Part shown: piece by piece, positions 25,617 through 33,821 of the stretch
Position numbering within the stretch: the first letter of the stretch is position 1
Layout of the letters: each line of letters starts with the position of its first letter
Position numbers and translations under genes: made by a program
NCBI GenBank assembly: GCA_022448365.1
Contig: JAKVCS010000007.1
Coordinates: 1-64,000, forward strand
DNA length: 64,000 nucleotides
From: Saccharospirillaceae bacterium
GTDB taxonomy: Bacteria > Pseudomonadota > Gammaproteobacteria > Pseudomonadales > Oceanobacteraceae
Reading direction: 5' to 3'
The notes under the pieces: generated by a model
What the model was told of the DNA's origin: nothing
The model's input: the letters and a program-made list of their open reading frames with translations, nothing else
Database searches by the model: none

Positions 25617-26591
25617 ATGAAGTACGCCATCATTTTATTACTGCTGATTTTTCAATCGGAGTCATCTCTTGGAATAGAGTTGCCTGCTAATGCGGAACTC
25701 GATTACACGGGGAAAAGATGGAAGTGTGTAAGAGGGTACCAAAAAAGTGGAAATAAATGTGTAAAGGTTGTGATCCCAAAAAACGCCGAATTAGATTACA
25801 CAGGTAGTCGCTGGAAATGCTCTAGAGGGTATTACAAGTCAGGCAGTCAATGCTTGCAGGTATCAATTCCACCAAATGCAGAATTAGACTATACGGGAAG
25901 CCGTTGGAAGTGCAGCCGTGGCTACTATAAATCTGGGAGTAAATGCTTAACAGTAAATATCCCGAAAAACGCGGAGCTAGATTACACGGGAAGTAAATGG
26001 AAATGCAGTCGGGGATATTACAAATCTGGTAATCAGTGTTTGTCAGTTTCTATACCTAAAAATGCGGAACTCGATTATACCGGAGGCCGCTGGAAATGCA
26101 GTCGAGGCTTTTATAAATCAGGGAACGAATGCTATGCAGTTAAAATTCCAAAAAACGCGGAGCTAGATTACACAGGTAGTAGATGGAAGTGCAGCCGAGG
26201 ATTCATGAAATCTGGAGGTGGCTGCATTGCTTTCTCTGTTCCTAAGAATGCCTCAATTGATGCCACTGGAAACAGCTGGCGCTGCAACCTTAATTTCAAG
26301 AAGCAAAGTAACGGTTGTGTCCCGATGACGCAAAAAGAAATTGAATACCAAAACTACCTCATCATGGTGGCAAGAGCCTGTGGGAAAAGTTATAACTATG
26401 ACGTATCCGGATACTGTGGAGGTGAATACGTCTATGGCAACGTTGACGCCTGCTCAAACAGCAAAGATGTAACAGGGTATGTTACTTTCGACAATGGCGC
26501 AGAAATGGATTTCGATGGGGAGTGGGTTAGTAAAGGTGAAATCGAAGGCACAGATGGTTTCGGCAACAGTTGTGACCTAGAGGTAGATTAA
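25617..26591 (+). CDS. Secreted protein with seven 31-residue Cys-pair repeats
   Basis: Second cassette gene. The 324-aa protein has a signal peptide (YAIILLLLIFQSESSLG). Seven tandem repeats of exactly 31 residues follow, with unit NAELDYTGSRWKC and RGYYKSGNQC. Each has two cysteines that could form one disulfide. A distinct C-terminal domain of about 90 residues with four or five cysteines ends the protein. Such Tyr-Thr-Gly/Trp-x-Cys units occur in secreted proteins of marine gammaproteobacteria; the function is unknown. The seventh repeat is the most diverged. Confidence 0.75.
   Translation: MKYAIILLLLIFQSESSLGIELPANAELDYTGKRWKCVRGYQKSGNKCVKVVIPKNAELDYTGSRWKCSRGYYKSGSQCLQVSIPPNAELDYTGSRWKCSRGYYKSGSKCLTVNIPKNAELDYTGSKWKCSRGYYKSGNQCLSVSIPKNAELDYTGGRWKCSRGFYKSGNECYAVKIPKNAELDYTGSRWKCSRGFMKSGGGCIAFSVPKNASIDATGNSWRCNLNFKKQSNGCVPMTQKEIEYQNYLIMVARACGKSYNYDVSGYCGGEYVYGNVDACSNSKDVTGYVTFDNGAEMDFDGEWVSKGEIEGTDGFGNSCDLEVD
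25680..26330 (+). repeat. Seven tandem 93-bp coding repeats
   Basis: Seven units of 93 bp start at 25680 (25680, 25773, 25866 and so on). Units 2 to 6 are nearly the same at protein level but differ at many third codon positions, so the amplification is not recent. Unit number could change by slippage or recombination. Confidence 0.85.
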
Positions 26592-26592
26592 T

Positions 26593-26664
26593 GCATGACA
26601 AGCGCATGTTGTCGGACTGGTTTTCCGCTGCGCTACAAACCAGCCGCAAATGCGGGCGTTATGC
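26593..26664 (+). other. attC site, left cassette 2
   Basis: GCATGAC (26593-26599) and GTTATGC (26658-26664) bound a 72-bp hairpin in which CTGGTTT pairs with AAACCAG and CGCAT with ATGCG, with small bulges. The gene stop lies 2 bp before it. Confidence 0.8.
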
Positions 26665-26688
26665 CTCATAAATTAATTAGCATCGATC

Positions 26689-27261
26689 ATGAAGATAGAA
26701 GATAGAGTTCTGGATAGAGTCGATTCGGTAGGGTTTGAGAATCTATCAGATCCAGAAAAGACTTATTGGCTTATTTGGCTTCTTGAGGCTGATGCCAATA
26801 ATGGCGGCTTAGAAAAGTTCTTTGAATCTGATGATAATAAAGCTCAATTAACATATCAGGCATTATTAAGTCTTAAAGCCAATGAAATGGCTAAAATCTT
26901 CCTTAATGCTAAAAATCTCTATGAGAACGATGAAAACTCAATATTCACTGAAGAAATGAGGACTCTTTCCAATAAATTTACCGACTATCCTGATCCACTT
27001 GGCCAACTAATAGCTAACTATGTTCAAGAAAATGGAGCAGAGTTCTATGGACCAAAAAACGAAATGGAAATGTGGACTTCTAAAAAAGCAAAAGGACAAA
27101 ACGTTCCTCGTTTCGTGACAAAAGAGATTGACTATAAAGCAGAAGCCATCGAGGATGAGAAGTATTCAAGCCGTAACTGTCCAGAGTGTTCTCAGACAGT
27201 CCCGGATTATAGAAAAAGCTGCAAAAAATGTGGGTTTCCAGTTGGTAGGCTCAAGGCATAA
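26689..27261 (+). CDS. DUF4375-like protein with C-terminal zinc ribbon
   Basis: Third cassette gene. The N-terminal part of the 190-aa protein (YWLIWLLEADANNGGLEKFF) resembles DUF4375/DMP19-like domains. The C-terminal end is a four-cysteine zinc ribbon (CPECSQTV, then CKKCGFPVG). The stop lies inside the attC start box. Function unknown; the DUF4375 assignment is tentative. Confidence 0.55.
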   Translation: MKIEDRVLDRVDSVGFENLSDPEKTYWLIWLLEADANNGGLEKFFESDDNKAQLTYQALLSLKANEMAKIFLNAKNLYENDENSIFTEEMRTLSNKFTDYPDPLGQLIANYVQENGAEFYGPKNEMEMWTSKKAKGQNVPRFVTKEIDYKAEAIEDEKYSSRNCPECSQTVPDYRKSCKKCGFPVGRLKA

Positions 27262-27281
27262 CAAGTTGCTGCATCGGACTG
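27256..27281 (+). other. Truncated attC, left cassette 3
   Basis: GCATAACAAGTTGCTGCATC is a normal attC left side, including the stop codon overlap, but the sequence switches to an insertion-sequence end at about 27282 and no matching right side follows. The site should not be able to recombine. Confidence 0.65.
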
Positions 27282-27598
27282 TGATCCTCCCCCGCTTTAA
27301 CGGACACCAAAGTCAAACTGACGAGGTGTCCAATGCCCAAATATATTCAGCCAAGGAAGACTTGGCAGTATTCAAATGAGTTCAAAGTTAAAGCTGTCCA
27401 GCTAAGCTTAATTGAAGGAATTCAGGTTCAGGAAGTAGCCAATACTCTCGACATACATCCGTTTATGCTGTCACGATGGCGAAAAGAATACCGTGAAGGA
27501 AAGATCGTGGCAGATAAACGGAAGAAGTTAACCGAAGCAACCAGCAAGCAAGAGAAGGAAATCTCAAAGATTAAGAAGCTTGAAGCAGAGAATGAGCT
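27282..27598 (+). mobile_element. IS3-family fragment, 5' end only
   Basis: TGATCCTCCCCCGCTTTAAC at 27282 looks like an IS3-type terminal repeat. It is followed by the 5' part of an orfA transposase gene. The rest of orfA, all of orfB and the right end are missing, so the element is a dead remnant. Confidence 0.7.
27333..27598 (+). pseudogene. IS3-family transposase orfA, truncated
   Basis: About 88 codons encode a transposase helix-turn-helix (FKVKAVQLSLIEGIQVQEVA; HPFMLSRWRKEYREG) and the start of the leucine zipper (KLEAENELQ). The frame then runs into GNAT sequence in the wrong reading frame and ends at 27707. The break at about 27598 shows a deletion joined IS3 to the neighbouring cassette. 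Confidence 0.8.
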
Positions 27599-27892
27599 GC
27601 AGATGAGCCACCCAAATTATTCGAACCTCTGCCAGATATTGAAAATAGTGATTCCTTATATCTACATGATATGGCTGTTGGTTCGCGCTCAAAAGGACAA
27701 GGTTTAGGCCGATCAATGATGGCAGAACTACTAAAAGTGGCTGCACTGAAAGGTGTTAAGAGAATAACACTGGTTGCTGTTCAGGGCTCAGATAGCTTTT
27801 GGTCATTACTGGGCTTCAAGGCAATTACGGGAACGCATATATGCCCAAGCTATGGCAAAAACGCAGTTTTAATGGAAAAGCGATTGGCATAA
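27596..27892 (+). pseudogene. GNAT acetyltransferase, N-terminus missing
   Basis: The frame open from 27596 encodes the rear two thirds of a GNAT protein: DSLYLHDMAVGSRSKGQGLG with the acetyl-CoA loop, then FWSLLGFKAI and a C-terminal strand. The first 50-60 residues were lost at the IS3 junction. The frame could start internally at 27671, but the acetyltransferase fold would be incomplete. Confidence 0.8.
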
Positions 27893-27910
27893 CACACGAC
27901 TGTCCCTGGT
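27887..27910 (+). other. attC remnant after the GNAT relic
   Basis: GCATAACACACGACTGTCCC overlaps the GNAT stop codon as in the other cassettes, but no complementary right side or GTTRRRY core follows before the terminator. It suggests the GNAT gene was once a fourth cassette. Confidence 0.45.
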
Positions 27911-27938
27911 GCGAAAAATAGCTCTGAGAAATGGATAA

Positions 27939-27975
27939 AAAAAGCCCGGGATCGTCATGATCGCCGGGCTTTTTA
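27939..27975. terminator. bidirectional terminator, edge of the left array
   Basis: AAAAAGCCCGG and CCGGGCTTTTT form a strong stem between the GNAT relic (+) and ahpF (-). It probably is the native ahpF terminator. Confidence 0.85.
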
Positions 27976-28086
27976 TTGCCCACGGTTCTTACACTAACAG
28001 CGTGTGGGCCGGGCGGTTAAGCCCGTAGGGTGCTGCTGTTAATTTGTTTAACCAATGCCTCTCATCAGGCTCCATCAAATTCTGAC

Positions 28087-29640
28087 TCAGTTACGAATCA
28101 GGTAATCAAATGCTCCCAGTGCCGCAGTGGCACCTGCGCCCATGGAGATGATAATTTGCTTGTACGGCACGGTAGTACAGTCACCGGCGGCAAATACGCC
28201 AGGTACATTAGTTTGGCCGTGTTCATCAATTACGACTTCGCCCCGTTCGGATAAGTTCAGCGAACCTTTCAGGAATTCAGTATTCGGTACTAAACCGATC
28301 TGAACAAAAATACCGGCCAGCTCCAGCGTCTTTTCTTCGCCTGTTGAACGGTCCTGGTATTTCAGCCCGGTTACGCGCTCGCCATCGCCAATCACTTCAG
28401 TGGTCATGGCCTCTTTAATAATGGTGACGTTTGGCAGCGATTCGGCTTTTTTCACCAGTACCGCATCAGCACGCAAGGTGTCTGCAAATTCCAGTACCGT
28501 TACGTGTTCCACGATACCCGCCAAATCTATCGCCGCTTCGATGCCGGAGTTACCCCCACCGATCACAGCGGTCTTTTTGCCTTTGAACAGCGGGCCGTCA
28601 CAGTGTGGGCAGTACGCCACACCTTTGGCTTTGTATTCCTGCTCACCCGGTACGTTCATTTCTCTCCAGCGTGCACCGGTGGCCATAATCACGGTTTTAC
28701 CGCTGACCACTGCGCCATTGGCCAATTCGACCTCGGTTAAACCAGAATCCGTCTTGCGGACACCCACCGCTTGCTGGGCTTTCATCACGTCCACGTCGTA
28801 TTCTTTAACGTGTTCTTCCAGATGGGCCACCAGCTTCGGACCTTCGGTGTACGGTACCGAAATAAAGTTTTCGATTCCCACGGTGTCTGCAACCTGACCG
28901 CCAAAACGATCGGCCACAATACCGGTACGAATGCCTTTACGCGCGGCGTAAATCGCGGCTGATGCGCCCGCCGGGCCTCCGCCAACAACCAATACATCAA
29001 ACGGATCTTTATCAGCGACGGCCGCAGCGGCTTTGGCATCAGCGTCGTCATCCACTTTATTCAGAATTTCCGCCAGCGTTTGTTTACCGTTCGCCAATGG
29101 CTCACCGTTTAAGTACAGCGACGGTACCGCCATGATGTTTTTGTCGGTCACTTCCTGCTGGAACACACCACCGTCGATCATGGTGGCGGTCACGTTTGGA
29201 TTCAGTGCTGCGATTAAGTTCACCGCCTGAACCACGTCCGGGCAGTTATGGCACGACAGCGATACGTACACTTCGAAGTTCAGCTCGCGAGTCAGGCTTT
29301 TCGCCTGATCCTGTAGTGCCTGATCTTCTTTCGATGGGTGGCTGCCCGCTTGTAACAGTGCCAGTACCAGAGAAGTAAATTCGTGGCCCAGCGGTACACC
29401 GGCAAACGTAACGCGTGCTGGCTGACCCGCCTTCGCGACCGTCATCACTGGCGAGCGGCCGTTGATTTCGTCTTCGGTCACAGAAACCGAGATATCTTTG
29501 TGTAATTCAGCGATTTCGCGCGCTAATTCTTCTAACTCACGTGCTTTATCAGAACCGTTAACCGATACCTGAAGCTCAATCGGATTACGCAGATTAGCCA
29601 GGTAAGCGCCCAGTTGTTGTTTCATAGTTACGTCAAGCAT
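28087..29640 (-). CDS. ahpF: AhpF, alkyl hydroperoxide reductase flavoprotein
   Basis: AhpF transfers electrons from NADH through FAD and two disulfides to AhpC. The 517-aa protein has an N-terminal thioredoxin-fold pair with CHNC (Cys130, Cys133), a FAD site [10 protein letters not shown], and the reductase disulfide CPHC (Cys344, Cys347). An NAD site (GGGNSG) and a C-terminal FAD motif (GVFAAGDCT) complete it. Length is normal. ahpC lies upstream on the same strand, 590 bp away, with its own promoter and terminator. Confidence 0.96.
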   Translation of the reverse strand: MLDVTMKQQLGAYLANLRNPIELQVSVNGSDKARELEELAREIAELHKDISVSVTEDEINGRSPVMTVAKAGQPARVTFAGVPLGHEFTSLVLALLQAGSHPSKEDQALQDQAKSLTRELNFEVYVSLSCHNCPDVVQAVNLIAALNPNVTATMIDGGVFQQEVTDKNIMAVPSLYLNGEPLANGKQTLAEILNKVDDDADAKAAAAVADKDPFDVLVVGGGPAGASAAIYAARKGIRTGIVADRFGGQVADTVGIENFISVPYTEGPKLVAHLEEHVKEYDVDVMKAQQAVGVRKTDSGLTEVELANGAVVSGKTVIMATGARWREMNVPGEQEYKAKGVAYCPHCDGPLFKGKKTAVIGGGNSGIEAAIDLAGIVEHVTVLEFADTLRADAVLVKKAESLPNVTIIKEAMTTEVIGDGERVTGLKYQDRSTGEEKTLELAGIFVQIGLVPNTEFLKGSLNLSERGEVVIDEHGQTNVPGVFAAGDCTTVPYKQIIISMGAGATAALGAFDYLIRN

Positions 29641-29735
29641 GACGAGCTCCTTGTGTTGTTTGTTTCAGCGCGTCTGAGGTCGTTGATGTATGTATGGACT
29701 CAGTGATGTGCACTGCTTAATTCAAAGTACGAAGT

Positions 29736-29777
29736 TATAGTAGCGAGCTGCTTTGAATTATTTAAATCAATCTTTTT
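29736..29777 (-). promoter_or_regulatory. ahpF promoter motif shared with ahpC, candidate OxyR site
   Basis: TATAGTAG and TTAAAT.. ATCTTTT occur here and upstream of ahpC (30861-30902) with exactly the same 26-bp offset. On the minus strand this reads AAAAGAT, ATTTAA, then CTACTATA as a possible -10. The rest of the two promoters differs. OxyR is the likely regulator, by function of the targets. Confidence 0.6.
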
Positions 29778-29900
29778 AAATACATTGATAGCTATTTACT
29801 AACGAAGGGTCATTAAGAAAGTTAATTGACCAAATCCCTTGCCTCGATACCAGCCAAACAACAGCTTTATTTTACCAACCGCATTTGTGCTACTTCACTC

Positions 29901-29991
29901 GCTACATCCCTGTAGCTCACCCTGCGGGCAGCTTCGCTGTGCAAAATGTGCATCCTGCATTTTGTCCATGTAGCTAAATGCTTCCGCTACA
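29901..29991. repeat. Cluster of three short inverted repeats (REP-like)
   Basis: GCTACA/TGTAGC (29901-29916), CAAAATG/CATTTTG (29942-29964) and TGTAGC/GCTACA (29969-29991) follow each other. The outer two use the same 6-bp word in opposite order, so they could also pair with each other. Confidence 0.5.
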
Positions 29992-30031
29992 TCCTGTGGC
30001 TGCTCATAAAACAAAGCTTTTGCTCGGCTTA

Positions 30032-30078
30032 CAGATACAAAAAAGCTCCGCTGTTATAGCGGAGCTTTTTTGTATCTG
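30032..30078 (-). terminator. terminator after ahpC
   Basis: Two 20-bp arms (30032-30051 and 30059-30078) pair perfectly; the centre is AAAAAAGCTCCGC with its complement, so Ts follow the G/C stem on both strands. Confidence 0.9.
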
Positions 30079-30112
30079 TGCCAGAACTTCGACTTAAGCT
30101 GTTCTGGCACAG
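30076..30112 (-). terminator. second hairpin, overlapping the ahpC terminator
   Basis: CTGTGCCAGAAC and GTTCTGGCACAG form a perfect 12-bp stem with a 13-nt loop. It shares three bases with the first terminator stem, so the two structures compete at their base. No T run follows it. Confidence 0.6.
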
Positions 30113-30229
30113 CATGTGAGATGAAGGACAAGGCGTGATTTAAGCGAGAGCCCGAGACATACCAAATTGGTAGGCGACGGGCCGAGCGAAAATCACAACA
30201 CAGTCGTTCGCTCATAGGCAAAGCCAGAA

Positions 30230-30787
30230 TTAGATCTTGCCAACTAAGTCCAGAGAAGGAGCCAGAGTCTCTTCGCCTTCTTTCCACTTAGCCGGGCATA
30301 CTTCACCTGGGTTGTTGCGAACGTACTGAGCCGCTTTCACCTTACGCATCAGGTCGTCTGCATCACGGCCAATGCCTTCTGCAGTGATTTCCATCGCCTG
30401 GATAACGCCATCCGGATCGATCAGGAAAGTAGCACGGTCTGCCAGGCCCTGGCCTTCACGCATTACACCGAAGTTGTTGGTGATGCTGCCGTTTTGGTCG
30501 CCCAGCATGTAGTAGTTGATCTTGCCGATGGTGTCAGAAGCATCGTGCCATGCTTTGTGAGTGAAGTGAGTGTCAGTCGATACTGAGTACACTTCTACGC
30601 CCAGCTTTTGCAGCTCTTCGTACTTGTCAGCTACGTCGCCCAGTTCAGTAGGACATACGAAGGTGAAGTCAGCTGGGTAGAAGAAGAATACTGCCCACTT
30701 ACCTTTCACATCGGCTTCAGTAACGTCTACGAATTCGCCTTGTTTGAAGGCCGTTGCGCTGAATGGTTTGATTTCAGTGTTGATCAT
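30230..30787 (-). CDS. ahpC: AhpC, alkyl hydroperoxide reductase peroxiredoxin
   Basis: AhpC reduces hydrogen peroxide and organic hydroperoxides and is recycled by AhpF. The 185-aa protein has the peroxidatic cysteine Cys45 in FTFVCPTE and the resolving cysteine in GEVCPAKW, as in typical 2-Cys peroxiredoxins. Length is normal. Upstream lies the promoter motif also found at ahpF. Confidence 0.97.
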   Translation of the reverse strand: MINTEIKPFSATAFKQGEFVDVTEADVKGKWAVFFFYPADFTFVCPTELGDVADKYEELQKLGVEVYSVSTDTHFTHKAWHDASDTIGKINYYMLGDQNGSITNNFGVMREGQGLADRATFLIDPDGVIQAMEITAEGIGRDADDLMRKVKAAQYVRNNPGEVCPAKWKEGEETLAPSLDLVGKI

Positions 30788-30860
30788 GGTTTTGCTCCAT
30801 TAAGTGAATCATTTGCCCGAAGGCCTGATAAGTAAAAACATAAGTAATAAGAACAGGATC

Positions 30861-30902
30861 TATAGTAGGGAGCGGCGGGCGATTCGTTAAATTGATCTTT
30901 TC
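30861..30902 (-). promoter_or_regulatory. ahpC promoter motif shared with ahpF
   Basis: TATAGTAG at 30861 and TTAAATTGATCTTTT from 30887 repeat the arrangement found upstream of ahpF. The minus-strand reading ends in CTACTATA, a plausible -10. Confidence 0.6.
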
Positions 30903-30978
30903 AAAGAGGGTGATTAGGATTCTTAATCGTTGATTGAGGGAGGCTATCAACCTAAGTGACAGCAATAGCTATTGGCAT

Positions 30979-31620
30979 TTACCAGCTTCTCGAACTCTCT
31001 AGCAGTCTTTCAAAGAACTCTTCGCTAAGCAATATGTTTCCCAAGTACAGGCCATCCTCACCGGAGTAATCCCACACGGAGTAAAGTATAAGATGGTAAT
31101 TCGACTTAACCTTGCGTATCAGCATCCAGTTTCCCAGGGAATCATGGTGTAAATCCCGGCCACAGAAATAAAACCACTCACTGTTTAACTCGGTGCATTC
31201 CAAAGTATTTAAAAATTGAATTCTCTCCAGGTGATCGGTTGTTCCAGTGTATTCAGGAATATCAGACGTAATATTTTTAACAGGAATTGAGTCTGTTACC
31301 TTCACAACTGACCAGAATCCGTTTTTTTCTTGTCGTTCCTTCACCACCTCTAAGCAAATAAATGATGAACGTTCGATTTCTTCCGGATGTTCTTCCCAGC
31401 CATTAAAAAATGACAACGCCGGCTCAAAAAGAACCCAGAATGTAGTCGGGTACGCTTTCCTCAGAGAGTTCTCAGAGTAGACAAATCTGGATTCGCCTTT
31501 GACTGGCATTGTGTCTGATCGTTGCCAATCATTACCTTCATGAAGCTTCTGAAAATCACTAAAGTCGGACCATTGAGGTGTTTCATCATCGTACCCTGAG
31601 AGCACAAAACCAGATATCAT
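30979..31620 (-). CDS. Hypothetical protein, possible damaged lipoprotein
   Basis: The 213-aa protein has no family I recognise; it is rich in Trp and acidic residues (FWVLFEPALSFFNGWEEHPEE). The N-terminus is a hydrophobic run ending LSGYDDE. In the same frame the run extends upstream as KIALGLI directly after a TGA codon. A lipoprotein signal KIALGLIMISGFVLSG with Cys changed to Tyr and the start codon lost would explain this. Codon use is more AT-rich than in core genes. Confidence 0.5.
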   Translation of the reverse strand: MISGFVLSGYDDETPQWSDFSDFQKLHEGNDWQRSDTMPVKGESRFVYSENSLRKAYPTTFWVLFEPALSFFNGWEEHPEEIERSSFICLEVVKERQEKNGFWSVVKVTDSIPVKNITSDIPEYTGTTDHLERIQFLNTLECTELNSEWFYFCGRDLHHDSLGNWMLIRKVKSNYHLILYSVWDYSGEDGLYLGNILLSEEFFERLLESSRSW

Positions 31621-31742
31621 AATTAAGCCAAGAGCAATTTTTCAGATAACAAATTCTAGTGCTACTCGCATATAGATACCTTCACACAGTTCAAAGATAT
31701 CTATGGGTTCGGGAAAATTGACTAACACGTCTACGTACTTTA

Positions 31743-32195
31743 TCAACCGTAGAATTCGTGTTCTATACCTAGCCTTCCTCCCTCGATTTTTATAAGCAAA
31801 GCCTTTCGAACTGCAGAGCAATCCTGATATTTGCACATAAAGATAAACTGAGGGCAATCATCGTCTCCTGTTTCCATAATTTCTATATCTGAAACCTTCG
31901 ACCAGTCATGCTCCGGTTCAGAGCCAGCCGAGCAAGGAACGTAGAATAAAGAACTATTTGACCAATATTTATTATGTATTTCCCTTTTGGCAGGCAAATA
32001 CTTAAAACTGTCTTCCTGCTGTTCTTTCTCTAAATTTCTGTTATTGAGGATCATTTCAGACTCAAGTTTTTCAATTTTAAAAATCTCTGAAAAGTACTCA
32101 TAAACAAACGCTGTAATAAAGCTGTATCTTCTACTATGAATCTCGGCTATGTTTGATAACCGATCAACCAGTTGCAGTGCTTCCTTTACTTCCAT
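31743..32195 (-). CDS. Hypothetical protein, 150 aa
   Basis: The product is a mixed helix/strand protein (DRLSNIAEIHSRRYSFITAF; VRKALLIKIEGGRLG) of unknown function. The fold pattern of the C-terminal half recalls small NTF2-like immunity proteins, but this is weak. ATG at 32195 has AGGTGAG upstream. After the stop, a different frame stays open to 31642 (DVLVNFPEPIDIFELCEG), so a frameshift may have shortened the gene. Confidence 0.45.
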   Translation of the reverse strand: MEVKEALQLVDRLSNIAEIHSRRYSFITAFVYEYFSEIFKIEKLESEMILNNRNLEKEQQEDSFKYLPAKREIHNKYWSNSSLFYVPCSAGSEPEHDWSKVSDIEIMETGDDDCPQFIFMCKYQDCSAVRKALLIKIEGGRLGIEHEFYG

Positions 32196-32251
32196 TTTGA
32201 TTCTCACCTACTCATTAACTGAAGCTATTATAAATTTATTCTCAAAGGAAT

Positions 32252-32260
32252 GGGGGGGGG
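32252..32260. repeat. G9 homopolymer
   Basis: Nine Gs lie about 55 bp upstream of the hypothetical gene at 32195 and just after the carboxypeptidase stop. Such tracts slip during replication and, if within a promoter, can cause phase variation. Confidence 0.6.
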
Positions 32261-32309
32261 AGATCGCCCTCACAAATCCATCAACGATTTAAACGAATGA
32301 CTTGTAAAA

Positions 32310-33809
32310 TCACCCCAAATACCTTTGCTGCAAATGTGCTTTAAAGTGCTTGGCGTTCAGCACATCACCCGTTGCCTGCTTCACCAGCTCATCCGTGGTT
32401 AACAAGCTGCCTTTGCGCCACAGATTTTCCTGTAACCAACTAAAGATCGGCGTCAGATCGGCCGAACGAATCGCTGCTTCGACATCAACGGTTTCACGCA
32501 TACTGGCCATAAATTGTGCGGCATACATGGCCCCCAGGGTGTAACTCGGGAAGTAACCAAAAGCACCGTCGGTCCAATGAATATCCTGCATACAGCCATC
32601 GCGGAAATTACCCGCTGTGCTTAAACCTAAATAATGCTGCATCTTGACTTCCCATAATTCCGGAACGTCTTTATGAGAGATCACACCATTAATTAAATCG
32701 CGCTCAATTTCATAGCGCAGAATCACGTGAGCTGGATAGGTTAATTCATCGGCATCGACACGAATAAAGTCCTTTTTCACCCGGGTATAAATTTTCTGCA
32801 GATTATCGATTTCAAAAACGGAACCCTGTTTTCCTGTAGAATGAGGCCCTGTGAAATGCTGGCCACATAACTTCGCTAAGTGTTCGATAAAGGCCGGACT
32901 GCGACCTAACTGCATTTCAAAAAATAACGACTGGGATTCATGAATACCCATCGAGCGTGCTTCACCCGCTGCGGTACCTGCCAGATGCTTTGGCAAGCCC
33001 TGCTCGTAACGGGCATGGCCGGTTTCATGCACTATGCCCATTAATGATTGAACAAACTCATCCTGGCTGTAACGCGTGGTAATACGCACATCACTCGGCA
33101 CACCACCACAAAACGGATGCACACTTTCATCCAGACGACCGTGGTTAAAATCGAACTGCAGCAGCTTCATCACATCGAGGCCCAGCGCTTTTTGCTGTTC
33201 GGTTGGATAGTGGCCACTTGGTGCTATAAAGAATTCTGACGCTTGCTTTTCAATCGCCTGATCAATCATGTCAGGCAACCAGCTTTTCACATCGTCGAAG
33301 ACGATATCCAGTGATGCACTGCTGGTACCCGGCTCGTAGATCTCCAACATCGCATCGTAACGAGAAAGGCCTGTAGCATCAGAGCGAATCTGCGCTTCCT
33401 CCTGAGATAACTTAACCACTTCAGCCCAGTTCTTTTCGAAACCCACCCAATCATTTTCTTTACGCTGGGTGCGCCAGGCGTGCTCACACTTAGAGCCTGC
33501 CAGTGATTGTGCTTCCACCAAAGCTTCCGGCAGAACGTTAGCCTGCTGCCAGCTGCGTTTCATTTCCCGCAGGGTGGCTTGTTGCTCAGCAGTTAACGCT
33601 TCATTTTCAGCGTCGTTAAACCACTCTTCCAGCTGAGGCTGAGTTTGCAAACCGTGAATATGCACCGACAATTCCGCCATGGCCTCAGAGCGTGCTGCGG
33701 CGCCACCGGCCGGCATCATCGATGCCTGATCCCAACCACAAATCGAAGACAGGTGGCTGAAGTTAGAGACTTTCCTGGAGTGTTTAACGAGTTTTTCGAA
33801 AGCAGACAT
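32310..33809 (-). CDS. Carboxypeptidase Taq, M32 metallopeptidase
   Basis: M32 enzymes are cytoplasmic zinc (or cobalt) carboxypeptidases of broad specificity. The 499-aa protein has the HExxH motif at residues 261-265 (GIVHETGHARYEQ), the downstream GIHESQSLFFE with the third ligand, and YPAHVILRYEIER. Length is that of the family. AAGGA precedes the ATG. The MscS gene ends 12 bp upstream, so the two are probably one transcript. Confidence 0.94.
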   Translation of the reverse strand: MSAFEKLVKHSRKVSNFSHLSSICGWDQASMMPAGGAAARSEAMAELSVHIHGLQTQPQLEEWFNDAENEALTAEQQATLREMKRSWQQANVLPEALVEAQSLAGSKCEHAWRTQRKENDWVGFEKNWAEVVKLSQEEAQIRSDATGLSRYDAMLEIYEPGTSSASLDIVFDDVKSWLPDMIDQAIEKQASEFFIAPSGHYPTEQQKALGLDVMKLLQFDFNHGRLDESVHPFCGGVPSDVRITTRYSQDEFVQSLMGIVHETGHARYEQGLPKHLAGTAAGEARSMGIHESQSLFFEMQLGRSPAFIEHLAKLCGQHFTGPHSTGKQGSVFEIDNLQKIYTRVKKDFIRVDADELTYPAHVILRYEIERDLINGVISHKDVPELWEVKMQHYLGLSTAGNFRDGCMQDIHWTDGAFGYFPSYTLGAMYAAQFMASMRETVDVEAAIRSADLTPIFSWLQENLWRKGSLLTTDELVKQATGDVLNAKHFKAHLQQRYLG

Positions 33810-33821
33810 TTAATTAATTCC

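Larger units (their letters stand above)
24530..27910 (+). mobile_element. Left integron cassette array (no integrase)
   Basis: Three AT-rich single-gene cassettes follow the attI-like core, all transcribed away from it. Each ends in an attC-like site (25496-25606; 26593-26664; a truncated one from 27256). An IS3-type fragment then cuts the third attC, followed by the rear part of a GNAT gene with the start of another attC (27887). Array structure is visible in the sequence; integron origin is inferred from attC and attI features. Confidence 0.75.
29641..30229. other. 589-bp region between ahpC and ahpF
   Basis: It holds the ahpF promoter motif (29736-29777), a cluster of small inverted repeats (29901-29991) and two overlapping strong hairpins behind ahpC (30032-30112). 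I see no gene; a frame at 30054-30287 on the minus strand is a non-coding shadow. Confidence 0.6.

Noticed and set aside
25680-26330. CRISPR-like regular repeat
   Set aside because: The 93-bp period is continuous coding sequence without spacers; it is a protein repeat.
27282-27892. Complete, active insertion sequence
   Set aside because: orfB with its catalytic DDE domain and the right terminal repeat are missing.
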